From assembly GCA_030539815.1 (NCBI GenBank), contig JAUNXM010000038.1:1-15470 (forward strand): 15,470 bases of DNA, written 5' to 3'. This stretch comes from Methanobacterium sp. Its GTDB lineage: Archaea; Methanobacteriota; Methanobacteria; Methanobacteriales; Methanobacteriaceae. Of the stretch, positions 1 through 7,557 are shown piece after piece. Each line of letters opens with the position of its first letter. Within the stretch, counting starts at the first letter, position 1. The notes beneath the pieces are model-generated. The model did no database searches. It worked only from the letters and a program-made list of their open reading frames with translations, and was not told the DNA's origin. The position numbers and the translations under genes are program-made.

Positions 1-34
1 ATATACAACATCTACAGAACAACACAAATCAACT

Positions 35-59
35 AAAAAAAAGGGTTTCTACAAAACCC
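35..59 (-). terminator. Hairpin plus T8 on the minus strand
   Basis: Read on the minus strand, a 6-bp stem (GGGTTT/AAACCC, loop of 5) at 59-43 is followed directly by eight T (42-35). This has the shape of an intrinsic terminator, and archaeal RNA polymerase also stops at T-runs. The nearest minus-strand gene, the rhodanese, ends about 600 bases upstream, so the site could serve an unannotated short transcript. Confidence 0.4.
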
Positions 60-181
60 ATATAATAATAAATTTTCTCTGAACTACCATTATTTTAAAA
101 TAACAAATTATAATAGACGCACATATGGTAAATGACCCACTGAGGGGAGACATAAGGTATTCCAACGATTTTATTAGGAAC

Positions 182-225
<44 letters not shown>

Positions 226-257
226 GGAAGCTAATCAAAATTCGTGATTTTTGATGT

Positions 258-288
258 GCCGCTCTATATAGTGAAGCAAAATTTTTGC
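258..288. repeat. 31-nt direct repeat, copy 1
   Basis: The copy begins GCCGCTCTATATAGTGA, matching copy 2 at 16 of 17 positions, and ends in a small palindrome, GCAAAATTTTTGC (276-288). It contains the self-complementary core CTATATAG, which could also serve as a TATA box in either direction. Two copies 230 bases apart do not make a CRISPR array. Confidence 0.55.
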
Positions 289-309
289 AGTGACTATTTC
301 TTTATTTTA

Positions 310-342
<33 letters not shown>

Positions 343-487
343 AATAATTTGAAATTTTCACCTTTTCACTACTTTTCACAATGATTTTTATTCCAGAATT
401 TTCCAAGCAAATTATCAAAAAATAAGTAATAATAAACTTTATTTAATCAAAATAAGGAGTATACAACAAAATCACCTTTTCTGATAC

Positions 488-518
488 GCCTCTCTATATA
501 GTGATAGCAAAAATTTGC
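488..518. repeat. 31-nt direct repeat, copy 2
   Basis: The copy begins GCCTCTCTATATAGTGA and ends in the palindrome GCAAAAATTTGC (507-518). It has the same orientation and architecture as the copy at 258-288. The palindromic tail is shifted by one base relative to the first half, so the layout seems conserved more than the exact spacing. Confidence 0.55.
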
Positions 519-521
519 CAC

Positions 522-554
522 TTCTAGTTTTTGATTGCATTCTAGTTTTTGATT
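522..554. repeat. Tandem 15-mer
   Basis: TTCTAGTTTTTGATT occurs twice (522-536 and 540-554), separated by 3 bases, giving a period of 18. It follows directly after copy 2 of the 31-nt element. No function is evident. Confidence 0.5.
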
Positions 555-656
555 AACTTAACAATTCTACAATCATTCTTATCAGGGAAAGGTCTACCTT
601 TGATTTAACAAATAGCACTCTGTTCCCCATAAAACTCATAAATTTTACCCTCATGA

Positions 657-989
657 CTATTCTTCACTGGTTAGGGGTAATTTACTTATTTTCCAGGCTA
701 CAAAACCACCTAAAATATTATAAGCCCCCACAAAGCCAGATTCCCTCATTTTTTCCATGAAATAACCACCTCTAACCCCGCTCTTGCAGTAAATGATGTA
801 GGGCTGGTTTTTATCGAGTTTTTCCACTTTACTCGGAAATTGGTGACCATCGTAATCCAGGTTCACTGCCCCAGGAATGTGTTCCTTTATAAAATCCTCC
901 TCAGGCCGGATATCAAGTATTGTAATCTCAGGTTCATTTTTCATTAAAACCAGGGCACTATCTGGAGTTATTGTAATGAACTTTCCCAT
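657..989 (-). CDS. Single-domain rhodanese-like sulfurtransferase
   Basis: This is a 110-residue cytosolic protein consisting of one rhodanese domain. Family signatures are visible: a D-x-R near residues 26-28, the E-H-I-P-G-A-x-N-L segment at 36-44, and the active-site loop C-K-S-G-V-R-G with the persulfide-forming cysteine at residue 68. Such proteins move sulfane sulfur to acceptors such as thiols or cyanide; the true substrate cannot be read from the sequence. The frame can be extended to a GTG at 1001, but I choose ATG 989 because GGTGAT, an exact match to the archaeal anti-Shine-Dalgarno complement, lies four bases before it. It is divergent from the malic enzyme and is not in an operon. 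Confidence 0.88.
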   Translation of the reverse strand: MGKFITITPDSALVLMKNEPEITILDIRPEEDFIKEHIPGAVNLDYDGHQFPSKVEKLDKNQPYIIYCKSGVRGGYFMEKMRESGFVGAYNILGGFVAWKISKLPLTSEE

Positions 990-1294
990 TTCTATCACCA
1001 CTTTTATTATTGTTTAAATGACCTTTCTTATTTCCTATAGTCGGCAAAGATTTAATAGATTAAAAGAATGGATATGGTAAAATGAGAACATATCTCCCGG
1101 ACTATGCCCGTGGATTAGATCAGATTGTATCCTCCCCATAATTTTCATTGTCAGGATTATGTCATCATCCATGTCCAGAACGGAGAATATGACAGAAATT
1201 TAACCCTTTAAATCCGCAAAGTATATATAAATGTTGAAATTATAATTATATCCCATACCAGGGGGACAATCAAATATCCCAGAGTTCCCAAAAT
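990..1294. other. Divergent intergenic region, rhodanese / malic enzyme
   Basis: About 300 bases separate the two divergent genes. The malic enzyme promoter (TATA at 1222-1230) is the only clear signal. A 45-codon minus-strand frame (1172-1035) has no Shine-Dalgarno site and no recognisable family, so I do not call it a gene. Confidence 0.5.
1214..1230 (+). promoter_or_regulatory. Archaeal promoter of the malic enzyme
   Basis: TATATATAA at 1222-1230, preceded by the purine-rich CCGCAAAG, looks like a TATA box with its upstream BRE. Transcription should begin about 25 bases downstream, near 1252-1258. That leaves a short leader before ATG 1295 and argues that translation starts near 1295 rather than at GTG 1471, more than 200 bases further on. 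Confidence 0.55.
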
Positions 1295-3030
1295 ATGGGG
1301 GGTTACAGTTTAAATCCATAGCGATTACTGTCGAAAAAGAAGGAACTAAATACATTGAAACTCATCTGAGAGGTAGTCAACTCCTCCAATCATCACACCT
1401 AAATAAAGGCACTGCTTTCAGTACTAAAGAAAGAGAATTATTCCACCTTATCGGACTTTTACCTCATTCTGTGGAGACTCTGGATGAACAACTCCAACGG
1501 GCCTACTGCCAGTTCACCCTGCAAGCCGATGATCTGCAGAAAAATATTTTTCTAAACAATCTTTACAACACCAATGAAACCCTTTTTTTCCGCCTTATAC
1601 GCGAACACATCCAGGAGATGATGCCCATTGTCTACACCCCTACTGCGGGTTTGGCAATCCAGCGTTACAGTGATGAATTCAGGAAACCACGTGGAATTTA
1701 CCTTTCCTACCCTGAAAGGGAGCATGTTGATGAAATACTGAGTCACTGGGATGAAGATGAAATAGACCTTATTGTTCTAACTGATTCTGAGCAGATACTG
1801 GGTATTGGTGACCAGGGAGCTAATGGAATTGGTATTTCAGTTGCAAAACTGGTGGTTTACACCCTATGTGCCGGTATAAATCCCCGGAGAATGCTACCTA
1901 TTATGATTGATGTGGGCACTAATAACCCAGACTTACTGGAGGACCCTTTTTATCTAGGATGGCGTAATCCGCGTATCAACCATAGTGAATACCATAAATT
2001 TGTGGAAACTGTGATTAATGCTATAAATGAGAAATTTCCCCATGTTTTTCTCCAATGGGAGGATTTCGGGAAGAAAAATGCCAGACATCACTTGGATCGT
2101 TACCAGGAGGTGATGTGCACCTTTAATGATGACATACAGGGTACCGGGGCTGTTGCCATGGCCGCTCTCCTGAATGCTTTTAAAATATCCGGTACCCCTG
2201 TTTCTAATCATCGGGTGCTCATATATGGTGCTGGAACTGCTGGTTGCGGTATAGCTGATGAGATCTGGAAGCAAATGGTAAAGGAAGGTCTCAGTAACCA
2301 GGAAGCCTATAATAATTTCTATTTGATGGACCGTGAGGGCCTGGTAACCCGGTCTCGGGAGAAAATTGATTATTTCAAAGCACCATACGCCCGCAGTTCA
2401 ACAGAAACCAGTACATGGGATCACGGCGATAATCCCCGTGATCTTCTGGATGTTGTGCGTAATGTGCGACCCACCATCCTTATTGGCACCAGCACAGTGC
2501 AGGGTGCTTTTACCCGTGAGGTGGTAACTACCATGGCTTCGCAGGTCGAAAAGCCGATAATATTTCCTTTATCCAATCCATTAACCCTTACTGAGGCTAA
2601 ACCTGAAGATATTATCAGATGGACGGGGGGAAGTGCACTGGTGGCCACTGGTAGTCCTTTTAATGCCGTGGAATTCCAGGGAAAATTTTATCCAGTGGCC
2701 CAGTGCAATAATGCCCTGATATTTCCTGGTTTAGGTCTGGGTATTGTTAGTAGCCAGGCAACTAGGATGACTGCTAGTATGATGGATGCTGCCATCCACG
2801 AACTGGCCAGTTCAGTTAGTGTATATGAAGATATCCCCCGATTGCTCCCAGAAATTTCCCAATTAATGGATGTTAGTAAAAATATCGCAGTTGCTGTGGC
2901 CAAACAGGCCATAGTGGATGGAGTTGCCCAGGAAAAAGGAAATGATGATGTTGAAGTACTGGTGGAAAACAATAGGTGGGATCCAGTTTACATGCCTTAC
3001 AAGCCCATAATAGTTATAAACTCTAAATAA
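1295..3030 (+). CDS. Long-type malic enzyme (malate, NAD(P)-dependent)
   Basis: Members oxidatively decarboxylate malate to pyruvate and CO2 in the cytosol. Numbered from GTG 1471, the family residues are Y55 in Y-T-P-T, K126 in the G-I-S-V-A-K-L segment, metal ligands E197-D198 and D221 in F-N-D-D-I-Q-G-T, and the dinucleotide loop G-A-G-T-A-G at 253-258. This is the long type of E. coli MaeA and eukaryotes, not the short form common in archaea, which suggests acquisition. From GTG 1471 the protein is only 519 residues. The same frame upstream encodes the family N-terminus (K-Y-I-E-T-H-L-R-G, then L-N-K-G-T-A-F and G-L-L-P) but has no ATG, GTG or TTG back to a stop at 1243. ATG 1295 is one base out of frame, with six G directly after it, so an indel is likely. 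A full protein would be about 578 residues. The Arg expected in the T-D-x-E-R-I-L-G motif is Gln (Q108), so a malolactic-like reaction is not excluded. Confidence 0.85.
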
Positions 3031-3104
3031 TCATTTTTTGAGGTAAATATAAAAAGAAAAAAAATGTCAAAATTTCCGATTTTTAATATGAAGATTTTTA
3101 AAAT

Positions 3105-3576
3105 ATGGAAACTGATTATCCCCTTTATATCTCCTTACAATTTTACAGAAACTTCGTGACAGTGAAAACAAGGGATGGAATTCGGAAGTTCGTGGTTAGG
3201 GCTGGGAGATGTGGCTGCCCGGATAGTTATGGGATTCGATGGTCGGATTCAGAATATAGATTTTGTTAAAGAATCCATCATGACCCATGGTGAGCAGATT
3301 ATACTAACCCAGCTCAGGGGGTTGGAATACGCCATTCAGTGGGGGGCCATGACTCTCCAGGATGCCATTGACTTCGCCACACTGATGATCCAGACCACCA
3401 GCGCCATAAAACGTTTTAGTGATGGGATAACTACAGATCCCGGTGATATGCCTGGTGTGGGGGGACCCATAGACGTGGCTGTCATTACCCAGGACCATGG
3501 TTTTGTAGGGGTTAAGAAAAAGAAACTTCGGTTTGCGGATTGTAAGGTTGACTCGGATAACGATCCACTCCCGTAG
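3105..3576 (+). pseudogene. Remnant of a proteasome-like Ntn-hydrolase gene
   Basis: The main open frame (ATG 3175 to 3576, 133 codons) looks like the C-terminal part of an Ntn-hydrolase-fold protein: a G-D-V-A-A-R-I segment, helices with an R-F-S-D-G stretch, and G-G-P-I-D-V-A-V-I-T before a basic strand. This resembles how proteasome-type subunits end. ATG 3175 has no properly spaced ribosome site. Just upstream, in another frame from ATG 3105, sits T-V-K-T-R-D-G-I, which resembles the first strand of such proteins with a catalytic Thr. The two halves meet around 3170-3180 with a frame change and no room for the roughly 100 residues that should lie between them. I infer an internal deletion. 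The assignment rests on pattern recognition; an intact short protein of other function is possible. Family identity is moderate to low. Confidence 0.45.
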
Positions 3577-3627
3577 TTTGGGAAATAAATGTTTAATAAG
3601 TATTTTTATGCTTTTAATACCTAAAAT

Positions 3628-4267
3628 TTATTCAATTCCTTTAGGTGCGTTTTCATTCGATCCCAAACCCAGTAGATAACCTCCAAATCCCAGCAACCAC
3701 AGGATTACGGGATAGGCAACCCATCTTTCCACTCCACCCCCACCAATCACTGGGATGAACATGTTGGACATGAAGAGGAAAAACAGGCAGATTATTCCAG
3801 ATAAGAGCTATATATTTAAAAGGTGAATTTATTAATCGGTAAGAGTAAATTGCAGCTAGTCCCCCGCTTAGAAATGTAATTAAGGAGAATATGGGATGCA
3901 TTGGAGTCATGTTACCCGGGAAGATCCCCACGCCCAGAACTCCCAGCCCCAGTAATCCAATTAATATTGCTGCTATTTTTTCATGGTAAAACTTGAAAAG
4001 ATAATAATTTGCTGACAAAATCAAAATTCCGGCCAGTATCATGGTGAAATTAAAAATAGTGGCTGAAGGTTGGGTTATAATACTATTGGGTGGCACAGTG
4101 GATCCCAAATCACTGATCATGCTATTGGCTGTAGTGTAGGCAAGGTTTTCAGGGTAAAATATTTCACCAGTAATTATGCCCATTAATACTACAGAAGCAG
4201 CAATGATGAGTAGAACTCCAGCTAAGTTCAGGTTTAAGTTATCTGATTTTTTAAATTCGTTTTTCAT
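3628..4267 (-). pseudogene. DUF998 family membrane protein, frameshifted
   Basis: This multi-pass membrane protein has the N-S-M-I-S-D-L-G motif typical of DUF998 after its first helix, followed by several hydrophobic helices. The uninterrupted frame ends at 3653, but after about codon 155 its product turns into a non-membrane, Trp/His-rich tail. In the next frame, from about 3800, the expected ending resumes: [10 protein letters not shown], a Gly-rich loop, a final helix, and a stop at 3628. The shift lies near 3796-3803; loss of a TC from A-T-C-T-C-T-G-G would explain it. I start at ATG 4267; a TTG at 4294 would add nine residues. The function of the family is unknown. It may be a recent mutation or a sequencing error. 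Confidence 0.7.
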
Positions 4268-4359
4268 TGGTATCAGCTCGAAATCTTCTTTCAATCATTT
4301 AACGAGGATAATCATTTTTTTTATTTATTGGAAAGCATTAAATTATCTATTTGTTGAAA

Positions 4360-4701
4360 TCATTGTATTTCATGGTCGTTTAAGTGGCATATCCCGGCTA
4401 CTCTGTTAAGATCAAGTATGAAAGCAATTCCTTTTCCAGGAGTGTCTATTTCTCCTTCCTGTACTACGGCATCAAATACTTGGTCTACCAAGGAATCCTT
4501 GATAACTATCATGATTACTTCTTTTTCTGGTTCAATAGGCATTCCAAAAAACTTTCCGTGTTCATGAATACTGGTACCCCTGGCATAGTAAAGGGTTCCA
4601 CCTTCGGCACCTGCTTTACGAGCAGATTCCATTATATGACTTCCGCGCCCAGCTTCTACTATCACGTATATTAATTTAAAACCGGAACAGGTATTGTTCA
4701 T
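4360..4701 (-). CDS. PII-like signalling protein linked to DUF1538
   Basis: This 113-residue cytosolic protein has a PII/GlnB-like ferredoxin fold. Visible elements are the first strand I-Y-V-I-V-E-A-G-R-G, the A-R-K-A-G-A-x-G-G-T segment, a T-loop-like stretch around residues 41-58, and a B-loop T-P-G-K-G-I-A-F at 87-94 that in PII proteins holds nucleotide. The T-loop lacks an obvious uridylylation tyrosine context, so it is a PII-like variant and not classical GlnB/GlnK. Its ATG overlaps the stop of the upstream DUF1538 gene as ATGA, with AGGAGGG seven bases before the start. It is the last gene of the three-gene operon. By analogy with GlnK-AmtB it probably binds and gates the neighbouring membrane proteins according to an adenine-nucleotide or metabolite signal; that is inference. 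Confidence 0.85.
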   Translation of the reverse strand: MNNTCSGFKLIYVIVEAGRGSHIMESARKAGAEGGTLYYARGTSIHEHGKFFGMPIEPEKEVIMIVIKDSLVDQVFDAVVQEGEIDTPGKGIAFILDLNRVAGICHLNDHEIQ

Positions 4702-5408
4702 GATTTTTCCCTCCTTTTCAGTAGAATTCCTATAATCAACAGCGAGGCAATGGGAAACATAGCCACCAACCCTACTGTTCCCAAACCTAAAATTCCTGAA
4801 TCATTACCCCTTAATCCAATGGCTAAACTGGTCATTATGGGCAACGCAAAGGTTACCACCATGGGACCCGTGGCCACTGCACCAGAATCAAAGGCAATGG
4901 CGATAAATTCCTTGGGAGTTAAAAGTACCAGACACAATATAATTATGTATCCCGGTATCAGAATAAAGGAAAATGGTAAGTTAAAATATATTCTCAGTAC
5001 CGAAAAAATAAGAGCTACACCAACACCCAATGCAATACTGAAAATTAGAATATTTTTATGGATATAACCCGATGATACCTTTTCCACTTCATAAACAAAC
5101 ACATTTACTGCCGGTTCTGCGAGAATAGCAAAAACTCCCACTAGAAATATTAATATAATCACCCAAAAAAAGTTAACACTGGATAAATATGTGCCTATCT
5201 GGTTTCCCATAGGGATTAAACTTATTTTAGCACCATAATAGAATAGAAAGAATCCAATTATGGTCATCAATACCCCGGATAACAGATCCCTTATATTTTC
5301 AGGAATTTTTTTCAAAACCACGCCCTGAAAAATAAAAAAAAGTATTAAAACTGGAGCTATTGCCTCTAAAACTTCCAATAAGACCCCGAAAACACTTATT
5401 AATACCAT
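4698..5408 (-). CDS. DUF1538 membrane protein, second copy
   Basis: This 236-residue protein is almost entirely hydrophobic, with about six to seven transmembrane helices. DUF1538 signatures are A-E-P after the third or fourth helix, P-G-Y, and A-F-D-S-G-A-V-A-T-G-P-M near residues 175-186. It is homologous to the gene just upstream, sharing the A-E-P, I-P-G-Y and A-F-D-x-G-A-V-x-T-G-P-M blocks in the same order. The two are therefore tandem halves of what in some bacteria is, as I recall, one longer protein. GGAGGT lies six bases before its ATG, inside the last codons of the upstream gene. It is probably a membrane carrier; the substrate is unknown. Confidence 0.88.
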   Translation of the reverse strand: MVLISVFGVLLEVLEAIAPVLILFFIFQGVVLKKIPENIRDLLSGVLMTIIGFFLFYYGAKISLIPMGNQIGTYLSSVNFFWVIILIFLVGVFAILAEPAVNVFVYEVEKVSSGYIHKNILIFSIALGVGVALIFSVLRIYFNLPFSFILIPGYIIILCLVLLTPKEFIAIAFDSGAVATGPMVVTFALPIMTSLAIGLRGNDSGILGLGTVGLVAMFPIASLLIIGILLKRREKS

Positions 5409-5411
5409 AGC

Positions 5412-6113
5412 CTAACCTCCCCTCAGTAAACTCCAGATTAGTATGGCTAAAATCGGGCCAATGGATCCGATGGCCATTATCCCGAACCCTGATTCTAAAC
5501 GATCCCTATTACCCATTACCGAAGCAATACCCACCCCTATTGCTATAAGGAAGGGGACAGTCATAGGGCCTGTGGTTACCGCTCCCAGATCAAAGGCTTT
5601 TGGTATGAAATCACTGGAAGTGAATATGGACAGTATTATGGCAGCAGTGTAGCCCGGTATTATGATATATTTCATTGGCAAGTCCAGCATGTTCCTTAAA
5701 ATTGCCACCAGGGTGAATATGCCCAACCCTATGGCAGTTACGTAGATCAGTTCATCCTGAGTGATATCCAGAATGGTAATCTGACTGATCTGAAAAGCAA
5801 CTAACCTAACATCGGGTTCGGCTATGGTCAGGGTGAGGCCTAATAAAAAACCGAATATTAAAATAAGTATGAATGCCTTTTTTTCTATAAATGAAGAACC
5901 CATGCTTTCCCCCAGAGGTAATAAGCCCTTTTTTGCCCCTTGTATAAATAGGGTAAACCCCAGTATAGTAAAAAAAAGACCCATGATCACCGTTGCAAAC
6001 TGGTTTAATGGCTGTTTAATGAATAATATTTGAAATATTATTATCAGTAAAATAGCCGGGGAAAGTGATTTTAAAGTAGCTTTTAGCTCCTTTATCATTT
6101 CTTTACTGTACAT
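5412..6113 (-). CDS. DUF1538 membrane protein, first copy
   Basis: This 233-residue integral membrane protein is the first gene of the operon. It has a hydrophobic helix after a short basic N-terminus, the L-L-P-L-G loop, A-E-P-D, I-I-P-G-Y and A-F-D-L-G-A-V-T-T-G-P-M-T-V-P-F. Its stop is three bases from the ATG of the second copy, so the two are surely co-translated and likely form a heterodimer. The start at 6113 has only a weak ribosome site; TTTTAATAAA on the minus strand about 30 bases upstream could be the TATA box of a short-leader transcript. Transcription is divergent from the DNA glycosylase. The repeated Gly/Asp motif in both copies suggests a paired site within the membrane. Confidence 0.88.
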   Translation of the reverse strand: MYSKEMIKELKATLKSLSPAILLIIIFQILFIKQPLNQFATVIMGLFFTILGFTLFIQGAKKGLLPLGESMGSSFIEKKAFILILIFGFLLGLTLTIAEPDVRLVAFQISQITILDITQDELIYVTAIGLGIFTLVAILRNMLDLPMKYIIIPGYTAAIILSIFTSSDFIPKAFDLGAVTTGPMTVPFLIAIGVGIASVMGNRDRLESGFGIMAIGSIGPILAILIWSLLRGG

Positions 6114-6259
6114 AGTTCCATGCTTAATATAATTTTCATTTTATTAAAAGTTACTATCCAGATAAGGAAACTTTCAATTTCTTTTTCTTTTCTTTTTTCT
6201 GTTTAAACTCACAAGTAAACCAGGATAACTTTTTTAAAACAATTGAAACTTATCACTAA

Positions 6260-7252
6260 ATGATGATACGTGAATTTTCCATTCCCCATCATAAATTCAA
6301 AGGACCCCTAAATCTATCCCTTACCATTCACAGCGGTCAGACCAGCCAACCCCCTTGGAAAATGAGAAATTTCTTCTTCCAGGAGCTTATATTAGTAGAT
6401 GACACTCCTTGCCTGGTTAAAATTAGGCACGACGATTCAGATCCTGATGGTGACCTTGAAATAATTGCTGAATCACCGGAATATCTAACTAGGAAGGATG
6501 TTGAAACTTCAATCCGAGATATATTCGGCCTTAACCATGATTTGAAACGATTATACCAGTTTTTAGGTGAAGATCCAAAACTAGCACTTACCATTGATTT
6601 CTGCCAGGGATTGAGACTTTTCAAGGCCCATAATCCGTTTGAATGCATAATATCATCAATATCATCATCAAATTGCTCTATAAAACGTTGGAATCGTTCG
6701 GTAGAAGATATTAAAAGAAAATGGGGTGATGGGTATCGTTTTAGTTCCGGTGATTTCTACACGTTCCCCTCTGCGAAACGTTTGAGTAGTGTACCAGAAC
6801 ACGATTTGGAAGAAATACAACGATCAGAATATAATTTACCCGATAATTTTGTCTTTGAAAGAAATCTCCAGGCATGTGGTGTGGGTTATCGGGCGAAATA
6901 CATTATTAAGTCTGCGAGTATGATTCATTCGAAAATAAATCTTCAAAGACTATCTAAAATGAAATATGAGAAAGCCTTTAACACCATCCTAGAACTACCT
7001 GGTGTGGGGCCAAAAGTTGCTGATTGCATTCTCCTCTATGGTTTTGGCATGGGAGAAGCGTTTCCAGTTGATGTGTGGATTAAAAGGATAGTAGAGCATC
7101 TTTACTTCCCTGGTGAAGAATTAAAACCAAAAGAAACTCGTGAATTCGGGATGGAACATTATGGTAAGTGGGCAGGTTACGTTCAACTTTATTTATTCCA
7201 TTATGCCCGTAAATCAGGCCTCTTGAAATCATTGGGGAAGAAAAATAAATGA
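6260..7252 (+). CDS. ogg: 8-oxoguanine DNA glycosylase/AP lyase, OGG1 type
   Basis: This 330-residue base-excision-repair enzyme has a beta-rich N-terminal domain (about 1-100) followed by an HhH-GPD domain (about 125-320). The helix-hairpin-helix is [11 protein letters not shown], with the lyase lysine at K252, and the catalytic aspartate is D271 in P-V-D-V. The 19-residue spacing equals that of K249 and D268 in human OGG1. The [14 protein letters not shown] block matches the OGG1 lesion-recognition region. The His following V-D-V in human OGG1 is Trp here (V-D-V-W), as I recall from prokaryotic OGG1 relatives. There is no Shine-Dalgarno site before ATGATG; a TATA-like TTTTTTAAAA about 25-30 bases upstream suggests a leaderless or nearly leaderless transcript. 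The second ATG is an equally possible start. Confidence 0.88.
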   Translation: MMIREFSIPHHKFKGPLNLSLTIHSGQTSQPPWKMRNFFFQELILVDDTPCLVKIRHDDSDPDGDLEIIAESPEYLTRKDVETSIRDIFGLNHDLKRLYQFLGEDPKLALTIDFCQGLRLFKAHNPFECIISSISSSNCSIKRWNRSVEDIKRKWGDGYRFSSGDFYTFPSAKRLSSVPEHDLEEIQRSEYNLPDNFVFERNLQACGVGYRAKYIIKSASMIHSKINLQRLSKMKYEKAFNTILELPGVGPKVADCILLYGFGMGEAFPVDVWIKRIVEHLYFPGEELKPKETREFGMEHYGKWAGYVQLYLFHYARKSGLLKSLGKKNK

Positions 7253-7303
7253 AGTTTTAAACCTATGAAATTTCAAACCTGTTTCTTTAATTTAATTGAT
7301 TTT

Positions 7304-7483
7304 TTAATCTTCCTCATCAGCATTTCGCATATCATAGACACTAATGAATAGGAATATCAGAAAAGCCACAATGGCCAGATAATTAAACATGGAATGTTGT
7401 CCCAGTATCAATGTCTGAAAAATGACAATGACCAGTATAACGGAAATCAGTACTGTTGCCAGAATACTTAAACTCTTGTTCAT
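7304..7483 (-). CDS. Small two-helix membrane protein
   Basis: This 59-residue protein has two transmembrane helices (about residues 5-26 and 35-52), a short polar loop and an acidic C-terminal tail ending D-E-E-D. No family is recognised. The frame can be extended to 7510, but GGGGGTTAT immediately before ATG 7483 matches the expected ribosome site, so I use the shorter form. It lies 74 bases downstream of the lipocalin-like gene on the same strand. A TATA-like TTATTTATA near 7530-7540 suggests its own promoter. It is convergent with the glycosylase. Confidence 0.7.
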   Translation of the reverse strand: MNKSLSILATVLISVILVIVIFQTLILGQHSMFNYLAIVAFLIFLFISVYDMRNADEED

Positions 7484-7557
7484 GGATAACCCCCTAATTG
7501 GTTTAAACATTTTAGATGGTATTTTTCTATAAATAACATATTAGTATACATCAAAGG

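Noticed and set aside
1035..1172. 45-codon minus-strand frame between rhodanese and malic enzyme
   Set aside because: It has no ribosome site or recognised family, and overlaps the region where both divergent promoters should lie.
3064..3159. 31-codon plus-strand frame after the malic enzyme
   Set aside because: It is very short and AT-driven, and overlaps the better-supported Ntn-hydrolase remnant, although GAGGT lies about 20 bases upstream.
4750..5067. Plus-strand frame opposite the second DUF1538 gene
   Set aside because: It is an antisense shadow: it is the reverse of a conserved membrane protein and has no coding features of its own.
6169..6204. Pyrimidine-rich tract between the DUF1538 operon and the glycosylase
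   Set aside because: This is common low-complexity sequence in a divergent spacer, with no further signal.
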